Shown here: positions 37,434 through 45,670 of the stretch, piece by piece
Position numbering within the stretch: position 1 is the stretch's first letter
How the letters are laid out: each line of letters begins with the position of its first letter
Assembly (NCBI GenBank): GCA_946631295.1
Contig: CAMOZY010000006.1
Coordinates: 1-64,000, forward strand
Length of the DNA stretch: 64,000 bases
From: an uncultured Lachnospiraceae bacterium
GTDB lineage: Bacteria; Bacillota; Clostridia; Lachnospirales; Lachnospiraceae
Direction: 5' to 3'
The notes under the pieces: model-generated
Database searches by the model: none
What the model was told of the DNA's origin: nothing
The model's input: the letters and a program-made list of their open reading frames with translations, nothing else
Program-made: the position numbers and the translations under genes

Positions 37434-38492
37434 TTATCTATTCTTTTTAGCAGCGTCCTCTGCAAATCTTGATCTTTTTCCGATGTAATATGCTCTTATG
37501 AGTGCATCATCGGAATCGGTGAGTATCGCACACATAGGCTCCTTTTCATATTTGCTTAAAAAGGACAGTGCACGTTCATCGGCCTGAGGCGATACAAGCG
37601 AAGAGAAAATATAAACAATGGGTTTTCCTGCAGACTTTACAGTTTCAGCAAGTCCTTTGATTTCGGTATCGGCAAGACTTAGTCCCTTTGCTTCCGGCAT
37701 TGTCCCTTTTGCTTTGAGGTCTTCGATCAGCCTGCTGACAGCAGTGTCAGAAAGCGTTGAAGCTATAATGAAGCCATCATCTCCGGCAAGATCTGAAAGA
37801 GTTTCATCAAGGTTTGAGGAAGTCATTGTTCCTGCAGCGGGCAGATGATATCTTTTCTCTATTGTTTCGGGAAGAATGATCCTGTCATCTGAAAGAATAC
37901 GGATTGAAAGTACAAGGCAGGATATGAAAAGACCGATAATGGCACCGAGGATCACTGCACGAAAGGCTCTGATATCAAGAGGCACCGGATCAGCACTTAT
38001 TGCTTCTCCTATTACTCTTACGGAAAGAATCTCGGGAAGGCTTGCGGCATAAGCGGAAATACCTTCAATCGATGCTTTCATTATGCGCATGCTCATGTCC
38101 GGATCCTGATTGGTTACCTGAAGAGTAAGCACCTTGACATCAGCCTTGAGCGTTGCAAGGAATGAATCTCTTACAACCGAAGGATCAAGCGAAGGATCTG
38201 CTTTTATTATCTCATCGATCACAGCACTGTCATGAGACATCTGCTCCCATGTGTACTGATTAAAATAGATGAGATCGTTGGAACCTGCTTCGGGAATGTA
38301 CTCCAGATATACATCGCTTTCAGCCATGTACATTTTGGGAGAAGACAATCTGTAAATCACGTGCCATGCACATACGATAGCCGCACCGAGTATCATGGAG
38401 ATCAGCACTACATGTATCTTTTTAAAAAATCTGAGAAGAAACATTCTTCCGTTAACCGGTTCATCACCGTATCTCATTTCCCAAAGTTTCAT
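37434..38492 (-). CDS. Wzz/YveK-type polysaccharide co-polymerase
   Basis: 352 residues: transmembrane helix 1 (about 28-48), an extracytoplasmic domain of about 130 residues with the chain-length regulator pattern, helix 2 (about 178-198), then an unusually long cytoplasmic C-terminal part of about 150 residues with alternating helix/strand (GKPIVYIFSSL, CAILTDSDDAL) that resembles a nucleotide-binding fold but lacks any Walker A. Typical YveK proteins stop soon after helix 2 and work with a separate BY-kinase. Start ATG 38492 overlaps the upstream gene by 4 bases (ATGA). Role in chain length of an exopolysaccharide. Confidence 0.8.
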   Translation of the reverse strand: MKLWEMRYGDEPVNGRMFLLRFFKKIHVVLISMILGAAIVCAWHVIYRLSSPKMYMAESDVYLEYIPEAGSNDLIYFNQYTWEQMSHDSAVIDEIIKADPSLDPSVVRDSFLATLKADVKVLTLQVTNQDPDMSMRIMKASIEGISAYAASLPEILSVRVIGEAISADPVPLDIRAFRAVILGAIIGLFISCLVLSIRILSDDRIILPETIEKRYHLPAAGTMTSSNLDETLSDLAGDDGFIIASTLSDTAVSRLIEDLKAKGTMPEAKGLSLADTEIKGLAETVKSAGKPIVYIFSSLVSPQADERALSFLSKYEKEPMCAILTDSDDALIRAYYIGKRSRFAEDAAKKNR

Positions 38493-39178
38493 TTCTTTTC
38501 TCCGCTTTTTTTGAAAATATGCTTATCCATGAATGAACCGACACATGTGATCATAGGGCCGAGGAATATCGCCATGAGGATCGTTCCTATGCTGGGGATG
38601 TCTCCGAAGATAAGACCGATGGCGACAGCCATGGTATCAAATGCAATTCTTACGATAAAGAAAGGAAGTCCTCCTGCGGCATTGCAGATTATCTTGCCAA
38701 GGGCATCGTATGGAGAAAGTCCCATTTTGGAATTCATGTAGACCGCAGCACTTACCAGGAAAACAAAGAGTCCGAGGATAAAAGTCACGGGCCTTGCTAT
38801 GGGACCCATGAAGAAACCTTCCGGAACCAGATGGTGAAGGATCCATCTGCACAGGTCGACGGTATATCCGATCAGCACCATGTTAGCAATCGAACCGGGG
38901 CCGATCATCTTGATGCCTGTTATGAGGAGTACCGTTATAAGAACTGCCGTGTTAAATACAAGCTGCCAGTTTCCGAGGCTCCATCCGATCGTTTCGGAGA
39001 TGCTTACATTCATAAAGGTATAAGGATCTGTTCCAAGGTTTGTTTCAAGAAGGAAGGAAAGGGATATTCCCATACACAGGACCGCTGCCACAACCATGAT
39101 GACATTTCCCGTGAATTCCTTTCTGTTTTCTTTTAATCTGTCATATCCGGCCCAGGTCCGGTACCACTTATCTTTCAT
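38489..39178 (-). CDS. YczE/YitT-type integral membrane protein
   Basis: 229 residues with five or six helices and the conserved GLSPYDALGKII and LETNLGTDPYTF motifs of the YczE/YyaS family. The family is widespread in Firmicutes; B. subtilis YczE affects surfactin production but the biochemical role is unknown. GGAG ribosome site before ATG 39178, inside the end of the HAD gene (11-base overlap). Translational coupling in a four-gene unit with the HAD, Wzz-like and EpsG-like genes. Confidence 0.85.
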   Translation of the reverse strand: MKDKWYRTWAGYDRLKENRKEFTGNVIMVVAAVLCMGISLSFLLETNLGTDPYTFMNVSISETIGWSLGNWQLVFNTAVLITVLLITGIKMIGPGSIANMVLIGYTVDLCRWILHHLVPEGFFMGPIARPVTFILGLFVFLVSAAVYMNSKMGLSPYDALGKIICNAAGGLPFFIVRIAFDTMAVAIGLIFGDIPSIGTILMAIFLGPMITCVGSFMDKHIFKKSGEKK

Positions 39179-39821
39179 TTTCTATAATCTCCGGCAGATC
39201 ATGTAATGTTTTTATTTTGGCATAGCAGAGGGGTTCGACTTCGGGCTCTGAATCTGTTGCGTCAGGTACGAAAACCACTCTTATTCCTGCTGCATGTGCG
39301 GATCTGATGCCGTTGGGCGCATCTTCGACGGCAAGGCATTCAGACGCATCCAGTCCCAGTTCTCTGCAGGCATTTTCATACACATCCGGAGCAGGCTTTC
39401 CGTATTTGCAGTCAGCTGCGGAACAGATTCTGTCAAAATGATCCGCAAGGTTCAGGCTTCCCAGATAGCGCATTGTTCTTTCCATATCGGTAGCTGTTGC
39501 CACAGCCCTCAGGATGCCGCGGCTCTTAAGATAGTCCAGAGCTTCTATGGCACCGGGCTTTACCCGGATTCCTTCCTTTTTTACGAGATCTTCGTAAATG
39601 AGCTTTCTGTAGGCTCTTACTTCGTCATAGTTGAAGGAATCGCCGAACCATTCCTTGAAACGGTCATAAGCAAACGGCCTTCCGAGGCTTCTGAGCTGAA
39701 GATACATCTCATCTGTCAGGGTAAAACCGAAATGCTCACAGGCCTTTGGCCAGCATATTTTATAATATTTTTCCGTATCCAGAACGGTTCCGTCCAGATC
39801 GAATATCACTGCACGTATCAT
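39168..39821 (-). CDS. HAD-superfamily phosphatase (beta-phosphoglucomutase-like)
   Basis: 217 residues. ATG 39821 is used because the frame further upstream contains the gene's own -35/-10 boxes. Motif I FDLDGTVLDT with nucleophile Asp, a helical cap (about 16-85), motif II VATAT, motif III Lys in KYGKPAPDVYE, motif IV VEDAPNGIRSAHAAG. Acts on a small phosphorylated metabolite; whether phosphatase or sugar-phosphate mutase cannot be told. First gene of the minus-strand unit. Confidence 0.9.
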   Translation of the reverse strand: MIRAVIFDLDGTVLDTEKYYKICWPKACEHFGFTLTDEMYLQLRSLGRPFAYDRFKEWFGDSFNYDEVRAYRKLIYEDLVKKEGIRVKPGAIEALDYLKSRGILRAVATATDMERTMRYLGSLNLADHFDRICSAADCKYGKPAPDVYENACRELGLDASECLAVEDAPNGIRSAHAAGIRVVFVPDATDSEPEVEPLCYAKIKTLHDLPEIIENER

Positions 39822-39867
39822 ATGGTTTGTAAGACTATTTCCTGTTGTGATAAAATCATACCGATTT

Positions 39868-39896
39868 ATTTTAACTTTTACGATATTTATCGTCAA
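39868..39896 (-). promoter_or_regulatory. Promoter of the HAD-YczE-Wzz-EpsG unit
   Basis: On the minus strand TTGACG (39891-39896), 17-base spacer, TAAAAT (39868-39873). Confidence 0.75.
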
Positions 39897-39936
39897 CTTT
39901 TCGAGAGGGACGCTGTTTGGGGCAAAAGACGGATAA

Positions 39937-40722
39937 ATGTCCTTAGTTCCGAAAGCGTCGGAAAAAATGCTTAGATTTTATTTAACCGTATTTGTCTCTA
40001 TCCCCTGGATCATCTATTTTATGATCAAGGCAAGATACATTCTGAAGCACAAGGATTCATTCCCCATTGAGGAAAGATACGCCTTCATCAAGAGGATGAT
40101 GATCCAGTGCATGAAGAACGGCCGTATAAGGACCAAGTATTACGGGACCGAGAATCTTCCAAAAGAGGGCGGATATGTGATGTTCCCCAATCACCAGGGT
40201 AAGTTCGATACCCTCGGTATCATGTATTCCCATGAAAGACCCTGCACGGTCGTTATGGATGAAGTCAGATCCAAGATGCCCCTTGCGGATGAGATGGTAG
40301 ATATCCTCGACGGATGCAGGCTCAATAAATCCGATCTCAGATCCCAGGTCAAGAGTATCAAGGCCGTATCGGAAGAGGTTAAAGAGGGAAGGATATATAT
40401 TATTTTCCCCGAAGGCGGATATTACCATAACAGGAACACTCTTCAGGAATTTCTGCCGGGAGCCTTCAAGGCTGCGATGATGGCCAAGAGTCCGATAGTT
40501 CCGGTAGCGCTCATTGATTCCTACAGGGCATTCGGTATCAATATCCTTAAAAAGATAACGACTCAGGTTCACTATCTCGAGCCTCTTTATTATGAAGATT
40601 ACAAGGATATGAAATCCAAGGAAATATCCGATTACGTCAAGCTTCAGATCATGAAGAAGATCAATGAGGTGATGGTTGCAAAGGGTAAGAAAGCACCCAA
40701 TGTGATCCCGGAAGATAAATGA
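39937..40722 (+). CDS. plsC: 1-acyl-sn-glycerol-3-phosphate acyltransferase
   Basis: 261 residues. One N-terminal membrane helix (about 12-30), then the acyltransferase domain with NHQGKFD (the NHx4D catalytic block), FPEGG (block III) and PIVPVALI (block IV). Makes phosphatidic acid from lysophosphatidate in membrane lipid synthesis. Start ATG 39937; an internal ATG at 39967 is also possible, and neither has a strong ribosome site. Divergent from the HAD unit. The match is to the family; exact acyl acceptor is inferred. Confidence 0.88.
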   Translation: MSLVPKASEKMLRFYLTVFVSIPWIIYFMIKARYILKHKDSFPIEERYAFIKRMMIQCMKNGRIRTKYYGTENLPKEGGYVMFPNHQGKFDTLGIMYSHERPCTVVMDEVRSKMPLADEMVDILDGCRLNKSDLRSQVKSIKAVSEEVKEGRIYIIFPEGGYYHNRNTLQEFLPGAFKAAMMAKSPIVPVALIDSYRAFGINILKKITTQVHYLEPLYYEDYKDMKSKEISDYVKLQIMKKINEVMVAKGKKAPNVIPEDK

Positions 40723-40729
40723 TGATCAA

Positions 40730-40760
40730 CCCCGGAGGTGAGCCTCCGGGGAAAATATTT
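40730..40760 (+). terminator. Hairpin after plsC, weak terminator
   Basis: CCCCGGAGG / CCTCCGGGG stem (40730-40738 with 40743-40751) followed by AAAATATTTT. The T-tract is weak, so partial read-through into the lipoprotein gene is likely. Confidence 0.65.
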
Positions 40761-40772
40761 TGAGAGGGAAAA

Positions 40773-42806
40773 ATGATGAAACAGATAATCGAATTGCTGA
40801 AAAAAACATTGATACTGTGTCTTGCATTCTGTGTTCTGGCAGGATGCGGCATGACCTCCGGCGATGCATCAGATACTGAGATTGAGGATTCCGATGAGGA
40901 CGAAGATGAGGATGATCGCAGAGATCATGATGAAGACGATGACGAAGATGACGATGAGGACGACGGAGAAGACGGTGGAGACGAACCTGAACAGGAGCGT
41001 TACTCCGGAGAGACGGTTCTTCTTTCATACGGACAGACATCGGATGTGATGTATGTCTTTGATGAAAACGGAAATCAGTTAAAAGAGGTGAACCGTAAGG
41101 ACCTTGCAGAAAATATTCCTGCTTCTGACCTTGACGTTTACCGTGTATATAACGGAGAAGACAGTGACTATTCCAAAAACACAGCCATATGCGAAGGCGA
41201 CGGATTCATCTTTTTCAGGACTTACAAATACATGGATGATACCCGTGAGTATACAAATGTCATCTATGCCATAAGTGAGGATGAACACGGTTTTTATAAG
41301 GTATGGGAAGGAAGCCGTTCTTATTATTCAACTACCTGTGATTTTTATGACGGACGTCTTTATATAGATTACACCCTCGAATACGATTCAAACGGAAGGT
41401 ATACCGGATGTGCCGAGACCTGTTTCAGATATGATGAGGATAAGGATTCCTTTGTAGAAGAGGAAACGGGAATCGATGATGTCATTCAGGCAGCAAATAA
41501 CGCAGGACTGATGATCCGGGGAGCGAGCAGAAACGCATCCGAACCGGACTGCTTCAAGCGTACTCTGGATGAGTGCGGCTTCATCTTCGGAAGTCTGGAC
41601 GGCAGCTATTACATCATGAATTCAAAGGGCAAACTGGATAAGATAAGTGACAGACTTGATAATGCATATCTTCAGTTCTATGGTCCGGATTGTGTTATTT
41701 ACAGCGAGTATTCTTACGAGCGTTCAACCTCTTCACTCTACATTCTTGATATCAAGTCCAAGATGAGCTATCAGCTTACGGAAGAATGGCCTTCTGCAGG
41801 TTTCCTGGGAAGGGATGAATGGAGATATTATTATTACTATCAGTCCCAGGAAGAATATGGCATAAAGCATGACCATGTCATGGAATACAATTATATGAAC
41901 GGTGAGACCACTCCTTTGTATGAAGGTGTGACTAAACCGGGATCGGGTCTGGATCTTCCCGGTGTTTCCGATTTCAGAGTACTCGGCGGACATATTTACA
42001 CTACAGATTTTGCGGATGGCGAGATCAGATGGTACGGCGATGATATCTCCGACAGAGATGCTGATCTGAAGGATCTGAACTGTCTTGTGAAAACCGTTGG
42101 ATTATATGATTACGGAACAGTAGGTTATTGCTCTCACGAGGCATGCTGCAGCGAATGCGGTGCACCGCTTGATCAGAAATATGTGGAATATTTTATACTG
42201 GATTCAGAATATTCTTCATACGCCGATGTGATCAATGAAGCACTGGAACAAAAGGCACGGTTTTTCGTCGGAATAGATGATGACGAAGATTCATCTTACG
42301 TCGATACTTATGGTTCTTCTTGCGAGGAGCACAGTGAACATCCTTCATGGTATCTTGTAACGGATGACGTTAATGTAGTGAATGTTAAGATCATAGACGA
42401 CAGGTATCTTGCGGTAGATATGAGCGGATACTGGTACGCCGGCGGTGCTCACGGAATGCCTTCAAGAAATCAGTATCTCTTTGATCTTGAGACAGGTGAG
42501 GAATTGACATTTGCAGATTTCTATACCGGTTCACTTGAGGACTTCAAGACCTTTATTGCGGAAGCAACAGTGGAAGATTATGAAAGCTATGATTTCCCTC
42601 CTTACTACGAATACGAAGATCTTGATGAACTGTATGCAACAGCGTATGAATATGCATTCCCTGATAACGGCTGTATAGAGTTTACCGAAGACGGTATAGT
42701 CTATTATTACATCCCTTACGAAATGGGACCCTATGCTTCAGGATATATTGAGTTGAATATCAGTTATTCAGAAGTGCTTGGAAGAGAAAACCTTGCGGAA
42801 AAATAA
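40773..42806 (+). CDS. Lipoprotein with Asp/Glu tract and C-terminal DUF3298 (RsiV-like) domain
   Basis: 677 residues. Lipoprotein signal with lipobox LAGC near residues 21-24, then a run of Asp/Glu residues (about 35-75), then a Tyr-rich beta-repeat region (about 80-450), and a C-terminal domain (about 470-670) with WYAGGAHGM and FDLETGEELTFADF, matching DUF3298/RsiV extracellular domain. RsiV binds lysozyme as an anti-sigma factor, but this protein has no visible membrane-crossing anti-sigma part, so it may only share the fold. Anchored outside the cell; function unknown. Probably a weak co-transcript with plsC. Confidence 0.78.
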   Translation: MMKQIIELLKKTLILCLAFCVLAGCGMTSGDASDTEIEDSDEDEDEDDRRDHDEDDDEDDDEDDGEDGGDEPEQERYSGETVLLSYGQTSDVMYVFDENGNQLKEVNRKDLAENIPASDLDVYRVYNGEDSDYSKNTAICEGDGFIFFRTYKYMDDTREYTNVIYAISEDEHGFYKVWEGSRSYYSTTCDFYDGRLYIDYTLEYDSNGRYTGCAETCFRYDEDKDSFVEEETGIDDVIQAANNAGLMIRGASRNASEPDCFKRTLDECGFIFGSLDGSYYIMNSKGKLDKISDRLDNAYLQFYGPDCVIYSEYSYERSTSSLYILDIKSKMSYQLTEEWPSAGFLGRDEWRYYYYYQSQEEYGIKHDHVMEYNYMNGETTPLYEGVTKPGSGLDLPGVSDFRVLGGHIYTTDFADGEIRWYGDDISDRDADLKDLNCLVKTVGLYDYGTVGYCSHEACCSECGAPLDQKYVEYFILDSEYSSYADVINEALEQKARFFVGIDDDEDSSYVDTYGSSCEEHSEHPSWYLVTDDVNVVNVKIIDDRYLAVDMSGYWYAGGAHGMPSRNQYLFDLETGEELTFADFYTGSLEDFKTFIAEATVEDYESYDFPPYYEYEDLDELYATAYEYAFPDNGCIEFTEDGIVYYYIPYEMGPYASGYIELNISYSEVLGRENLAEK

Positions 42807-42848
42807 TCAGCCATCAGATTTCATGTAACAGCATAAGCGCAATGAAAA

Positions 42849-42888
42849 TCCCCTCTTTACCATGAACGGTAAAGAGGGGATATATTTT
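42849..42888. terminator. Bidirectional terminator
   Basis: A 13-base-pair stem TCCCCTCTTTACC / GGTAAAGAGGGGA (42849-42861 with 42868-42880), T-rich after it on plus and on minus strand. Shared by the lipoprotein gene and uxaC. Confidence 0.92.
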
Positions 42889-42917
42889 ATCTGTATCTTT
42901 GTTGTGCTGCCTTCTTA

Positions 42918-44339
42918 TTATTTCTTATCTTCGAGAGGGAATCTGAAGTATCTTACTGCATTGTAGTAGGAGACATCTTCAACAATCTCACCGAGGATCT
43001 TGTAGTCTTCGGGGAACTTGCCCTTTTCAACCCAGTCACCGAGGATGTTGCAGAGGATCCTTCTGAAATACTCATGACGTGTATAGCTTAAAAATGATCT
43101 TGAGTCTGTAAGCATTCCGACAAATCCTGAGAGATTTCCAAGGCTTGCAAGAGACTTGATCTGATCGGTCATTCCCTTGATGTGATCATTGAACCACCAT
43201 GCACTTCCCTGCTGGATCTTGGCAACTGCGGTTGAATCCTGGAAGCATCCGAGGATGGTTCCGATGTACTCGTTGTCTGCAGGATTGAGAGAGTACAGGA
43301 TTGTTCTGGGAAGCTTTCCTTCTTTTTCCAGGGAATCGAGGAAATCGGCGCACTGGCTTGAAGGAGTGTTGTTGTTGATGCAGTCATATCCTGTGTCGGG
43401 ACCGAGCTTTTCATACATGCGTGTGTTGTTATCTCTCTTACATCCGTAGTGGAGCTGCATAGCCCAGTCGAGAGCAACATATTCACCTGCAACGAATGTC
43501 ATGAATGCTGTCTTGAACTTATATTCATCATCCTTGGAAAGAGGAATGTTGTTGAGTCTCTTAAGGAAGATCGCTTCAATCTCATCTTCTGTAGCGGGTG
43601 CGTACATAACGAATTCGAGTGCATGGTCGGATATCACACATCCCTGCTCTTTGAAGAATTCCATTCTGTTTTTGAGAGCGTGACGCAGGCCGTGCCAGGT
43701 TTTGATCTCATCCATTCCTGAAGCTGCAGCGAGCTTCTTCAGATAATCCTTGTAATCGGGCTTCTCGATGTTCATTGCCTTGTCGGGACGCCATGCGGGA
43801 AGAACCTTTACATCAAAGGAAGCATCTTCCCTGATCTGCTTGTGCCAGCAGAGGTCATCAACAGGATCATCAGTAGTACAGATAAGGGTAACGCCGCTCA
43901 TTTTGATGATGCCTCTTGCACTCATCGAAGGCTCTGCCAGCTTCTTGTTGCAAAGCTCCCATACTTCCTCGGCGGTATCCTCACAGAGATGTCCGTGAAA
44001 ATCAAAATATCTTTGAAGTTCAAGATGGCTCCAGTGATAGAGAGGATTTCCAACAGCCTTTCCGAGGCACTTTGCCCACATGACGAACTTGTCATGATCT
44101 GAAGCATCACCTGTGATGTACTTCTCATCAACCCCGCAGCTTCTCATGAAGCGCCATTTGTAATGATCTCCTCCGAGCCATACCTGTGCGATGTTGTCAA
44201 ATCTGCGGTCCTCAGCAATCTCTTTGGGAGAGATGTGGCAGTGATAATCGAGGATCGGTGTTTTTTCTGCATATGTGTGAAAGAGCTTGGATGCCGTTTC
44301 GGATTCGAGCAGAAATTCTTCATCCATAAAAGGTTTCAT
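42918..44339 (-). CDS. uxaC: Glucuronate/galacturonate isomerase
   Basis: 473 residues of the uronate isomerase family, with metal-binding DYHCHISP near residue 32 and later VGMLTDSRSFLSYTRHEYFRR. Converts D-glucuronate to D-fructuronate and D-galacturonate to D-tagaturonate, the first step of the isomerase pathway of pectin sugar breakdown in the cytosol. Length is usual. AAGGAGG ribosome site. Follows the LacI-family gene by 14 bases in the same transcript. Confidence 0.96.
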   Translation of the reverse strand: MKPFMDEEFLLESETASKLFHTYAEKTPILDYHCHISPKEIAEDRRFDNIAQVWLGGDHYKWRFMRSCGVDEKYITGDASDHDKFVMWAKCLGKAVGNPLYHWSHLELQRYFDFHGHLCEDTAEEVWELCNKKLAEPSMSARGIIKMSGVTLICTTDDPVDDLCWHKQIREDASFDVKVLPAWRPDKAMNIEKPDYKDYLKKLAAASGMDEIKTWHGLRHALKNRMEFFKEQGCVISDHALEFVMYAPATEDEIEAIFLKRLNNIPLSKDDEYKFKTAFMTFVAGEYVALDWAMQLHYGCKRDNNTRMYEKLGPDTGYDCINNNTPSSQCADFLDSLEKEGKLPRTILYSLNPADNEYIGTILGCFQDSTAVAKIQQGSAWWFNDHIKGMTDQIKSLASLGNLSGFVGMLTDSRSFLSYTRHEYFRRILCNILGDWVEKGKFPEDYKILGEIVEDVSYYNAVRYFRFPLEDKK

Positions 44340-44353
44340 TTTGAAAAGCCTCC

Positions 44354-45382
44354 TTATTTTGCTTTTGTGGTTCCTCTTGTTACAATCTCGCCGCTGAATA
44401 CTGTCTTTTTGGGCATTTCCTCACCGGAAAGCACACCCATGAGCGTTGAGGTGAGCTTCTGGCAAAGCGTTTCGAGCTTGTTGTCGATTGATGTAAGCTC
44501 AGGCTCTGAACAGTTTGCAAGCATTGAGTTGTTATATCCGATAACCGAAAATTCTTCGGGAATCTTGTATCCTTTTGAAAGGGCATATTTTACGGCGCTG
44601 AGGCCGAGAGTATCGTCTGCTGCTATTACCGCATTGAACTTCAGTCCTGCTGAAGCTGTCTTCTCGAGCTGGGCAGCCATTCCGTGAACATCCTCTCTGG
44701 TTCCTTCGAAGAACTGGAGCTGTCTTTCAACAACACTGATGCCGGCATCCCTCATCGCATCACGGAATCCTCTTTCCTTGAGCGCTCCGGAATAGGAGAG
44801 TGAATTGTAAAAATACAGAATGTTCTTAAAGCCCGATTCGATCAGTTCACCTGTAGCCTTGTACATGCTTTTGTAATCATCGGAGCTTACGCAGTAGATG
44901 TTATTTCCTTCGAGCTCTGCGTTGAGGAGCATTACGGGAACCTTCTCTGCGGCATTAAGGATATATTTGTTATCCGCTACATCGGGATATACGAAATTTG
45001 AACCTACGAGGATGATGCCGTCAACCTTCTTGCTGATGAGGAGGTCTATGGCTGCCTTTTTATCCTTCAGTGCATATCCGGTACAGCACAGAAGTGAATC
45101 ATAGCCGTTTGCCCTGAGTTCTTCCTCGAAATAATAGATAGCCTTGGCAAGATACAGATCCGATGAATCCGCAGCGAGTATGCCGATGGTCTTCATGGTG
45201 TTGAGGCCGAGGCCTCTTGCGAAGGCGTTGGGAGTGTAGCCGGTGTCCTTGATGGCGTTCAATACCTTCTTCTTGGTGGCTTCACTTACATTGCTTGAAT
45301 TATTAAGTACTCTGGAAACTGTTGCGATGGATACCCCGGCCTGTTCCGAGATATCGTAAATGGTAACAGAATGTTCTTTCAC
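44354..45382 (-). CDS. LacI-family regulator of the uronate genes
   Basis: 342 residues from GTG 45382 (GGAGGGG immediately upstream); longer in-frame starts would put the operator and promoter inside the coding part. N-terminal helix-turn-helix IYDISEQAGVSIATVSRVLNNS, then the periplasmic-binding-protein-like effector domain. Effector probably a hexuronate or a pathway intermediate, by context. It lies upstream of uxaC on one strand and faces uxaB-uxaA on the other. A promoter and an operator-like site precede it, implying autoregulation or CcpA control. Confidence 0.92.
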   Translation of the reverse strand: MKEHSVTIYDISEQAGVSIATVSRVLNNSSNVSEATKKKVLNAIKDTGYTPNAFARGLGLNTMKTIGILAADSSDLYLAKAIYYFEEELRANGYDSLLCCTGYALKDKKAAIDLLISKKVDGIILVGSNFVYPDVADNKYILNAAEKVPVMLLNAELEGNNIYCVSSDDYKSMYKATGELIESGFKNILYFYNSLSYSGALKERGFRDAMRDAGISVVERQLQFFEGTREDVHGMAAQLEKTASAGLKFNAVIAADDTLGLSAVKYALSKGYKIPEEFSVIGYNNSMLANCSEPELTSIDNKLETLCQKLTSTLMGVLSGEEMPKKTVFSGEIVTRGTTKAK

Positions 45383-45444
45383 GACCCCTCCGATATGTGT
45401 AGGACTGATCACAAAATAATAGAGCAGTTCCTTGATGGAAACGC

Positions 45445-45458
45445 TGAAAGCGGTTACA
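45445..45458. promoter_or_regulatory. LacI/CcpA operator (perfect cre consensus) in front of the regulator
   Basis: TGAAAGCGGTTACA matches the B. subtilis cre consensus TGWAANCGNTNWCA at every fixed position. It sits just downstream of the regulator's -10, a road-block position. It could bind CcpA or the local regulator. Confidence 0.7.
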
Positions 45459-45464
45459 GCAAAG

Positions 45465-45493
45465 ATTATATAAAAACATGAAAATGATTGCAA
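45465..45493 (-). promoter_or_regulatory. Promoter of the regulator-uxaC transcript
   Basis: On the minus strand TTGCAA (45488-45493), 17-base spacer, perfect TATAAT (45465-45470). Confidence 0.8.
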
Positions 45494-45523
45494 GAGTTTC
45501 ATGAAAAATAATTGCCAAGCCTA

Positions 45524-45552
45524 TTGACGATGGCGAATTTTGATAGTATTAT
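45524..45552 (+). promoter_or_regulatory. Promoter of uxaB-uxaA
   Basis: TTGACG (45524-45529), 17-base spacer, TATTAT (45547-45552). Confidence 0.8.
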
Positions 45553-45556
45553 CCAT

Positions 45557-45572
45557 ATGTAAGGGCTTACAT
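45557..45572. promoter_or_regulatory. LacI-type operator palindrome at the uxaB transcription start
   Basis: ATGTAAG-GG-CTTACAT, perfect 7-base arms. Located at about +1 of the uxaB promoter. It shares the TGWAAG...TTACA frame with the site at 45445, but with GG where cre has CG, so the local LacI-family protein is the likelier binder. Confidence 0.75.
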
Positions 45573-45670
45573 TAAAAACGGCATTTTTCTTACGAAAGCC
45601 CTTTCTGAAAATGAGTGAAAACTCTTCTCTTAATTTGACAAATATATATGATTTTGGAGGATATCCGGAA

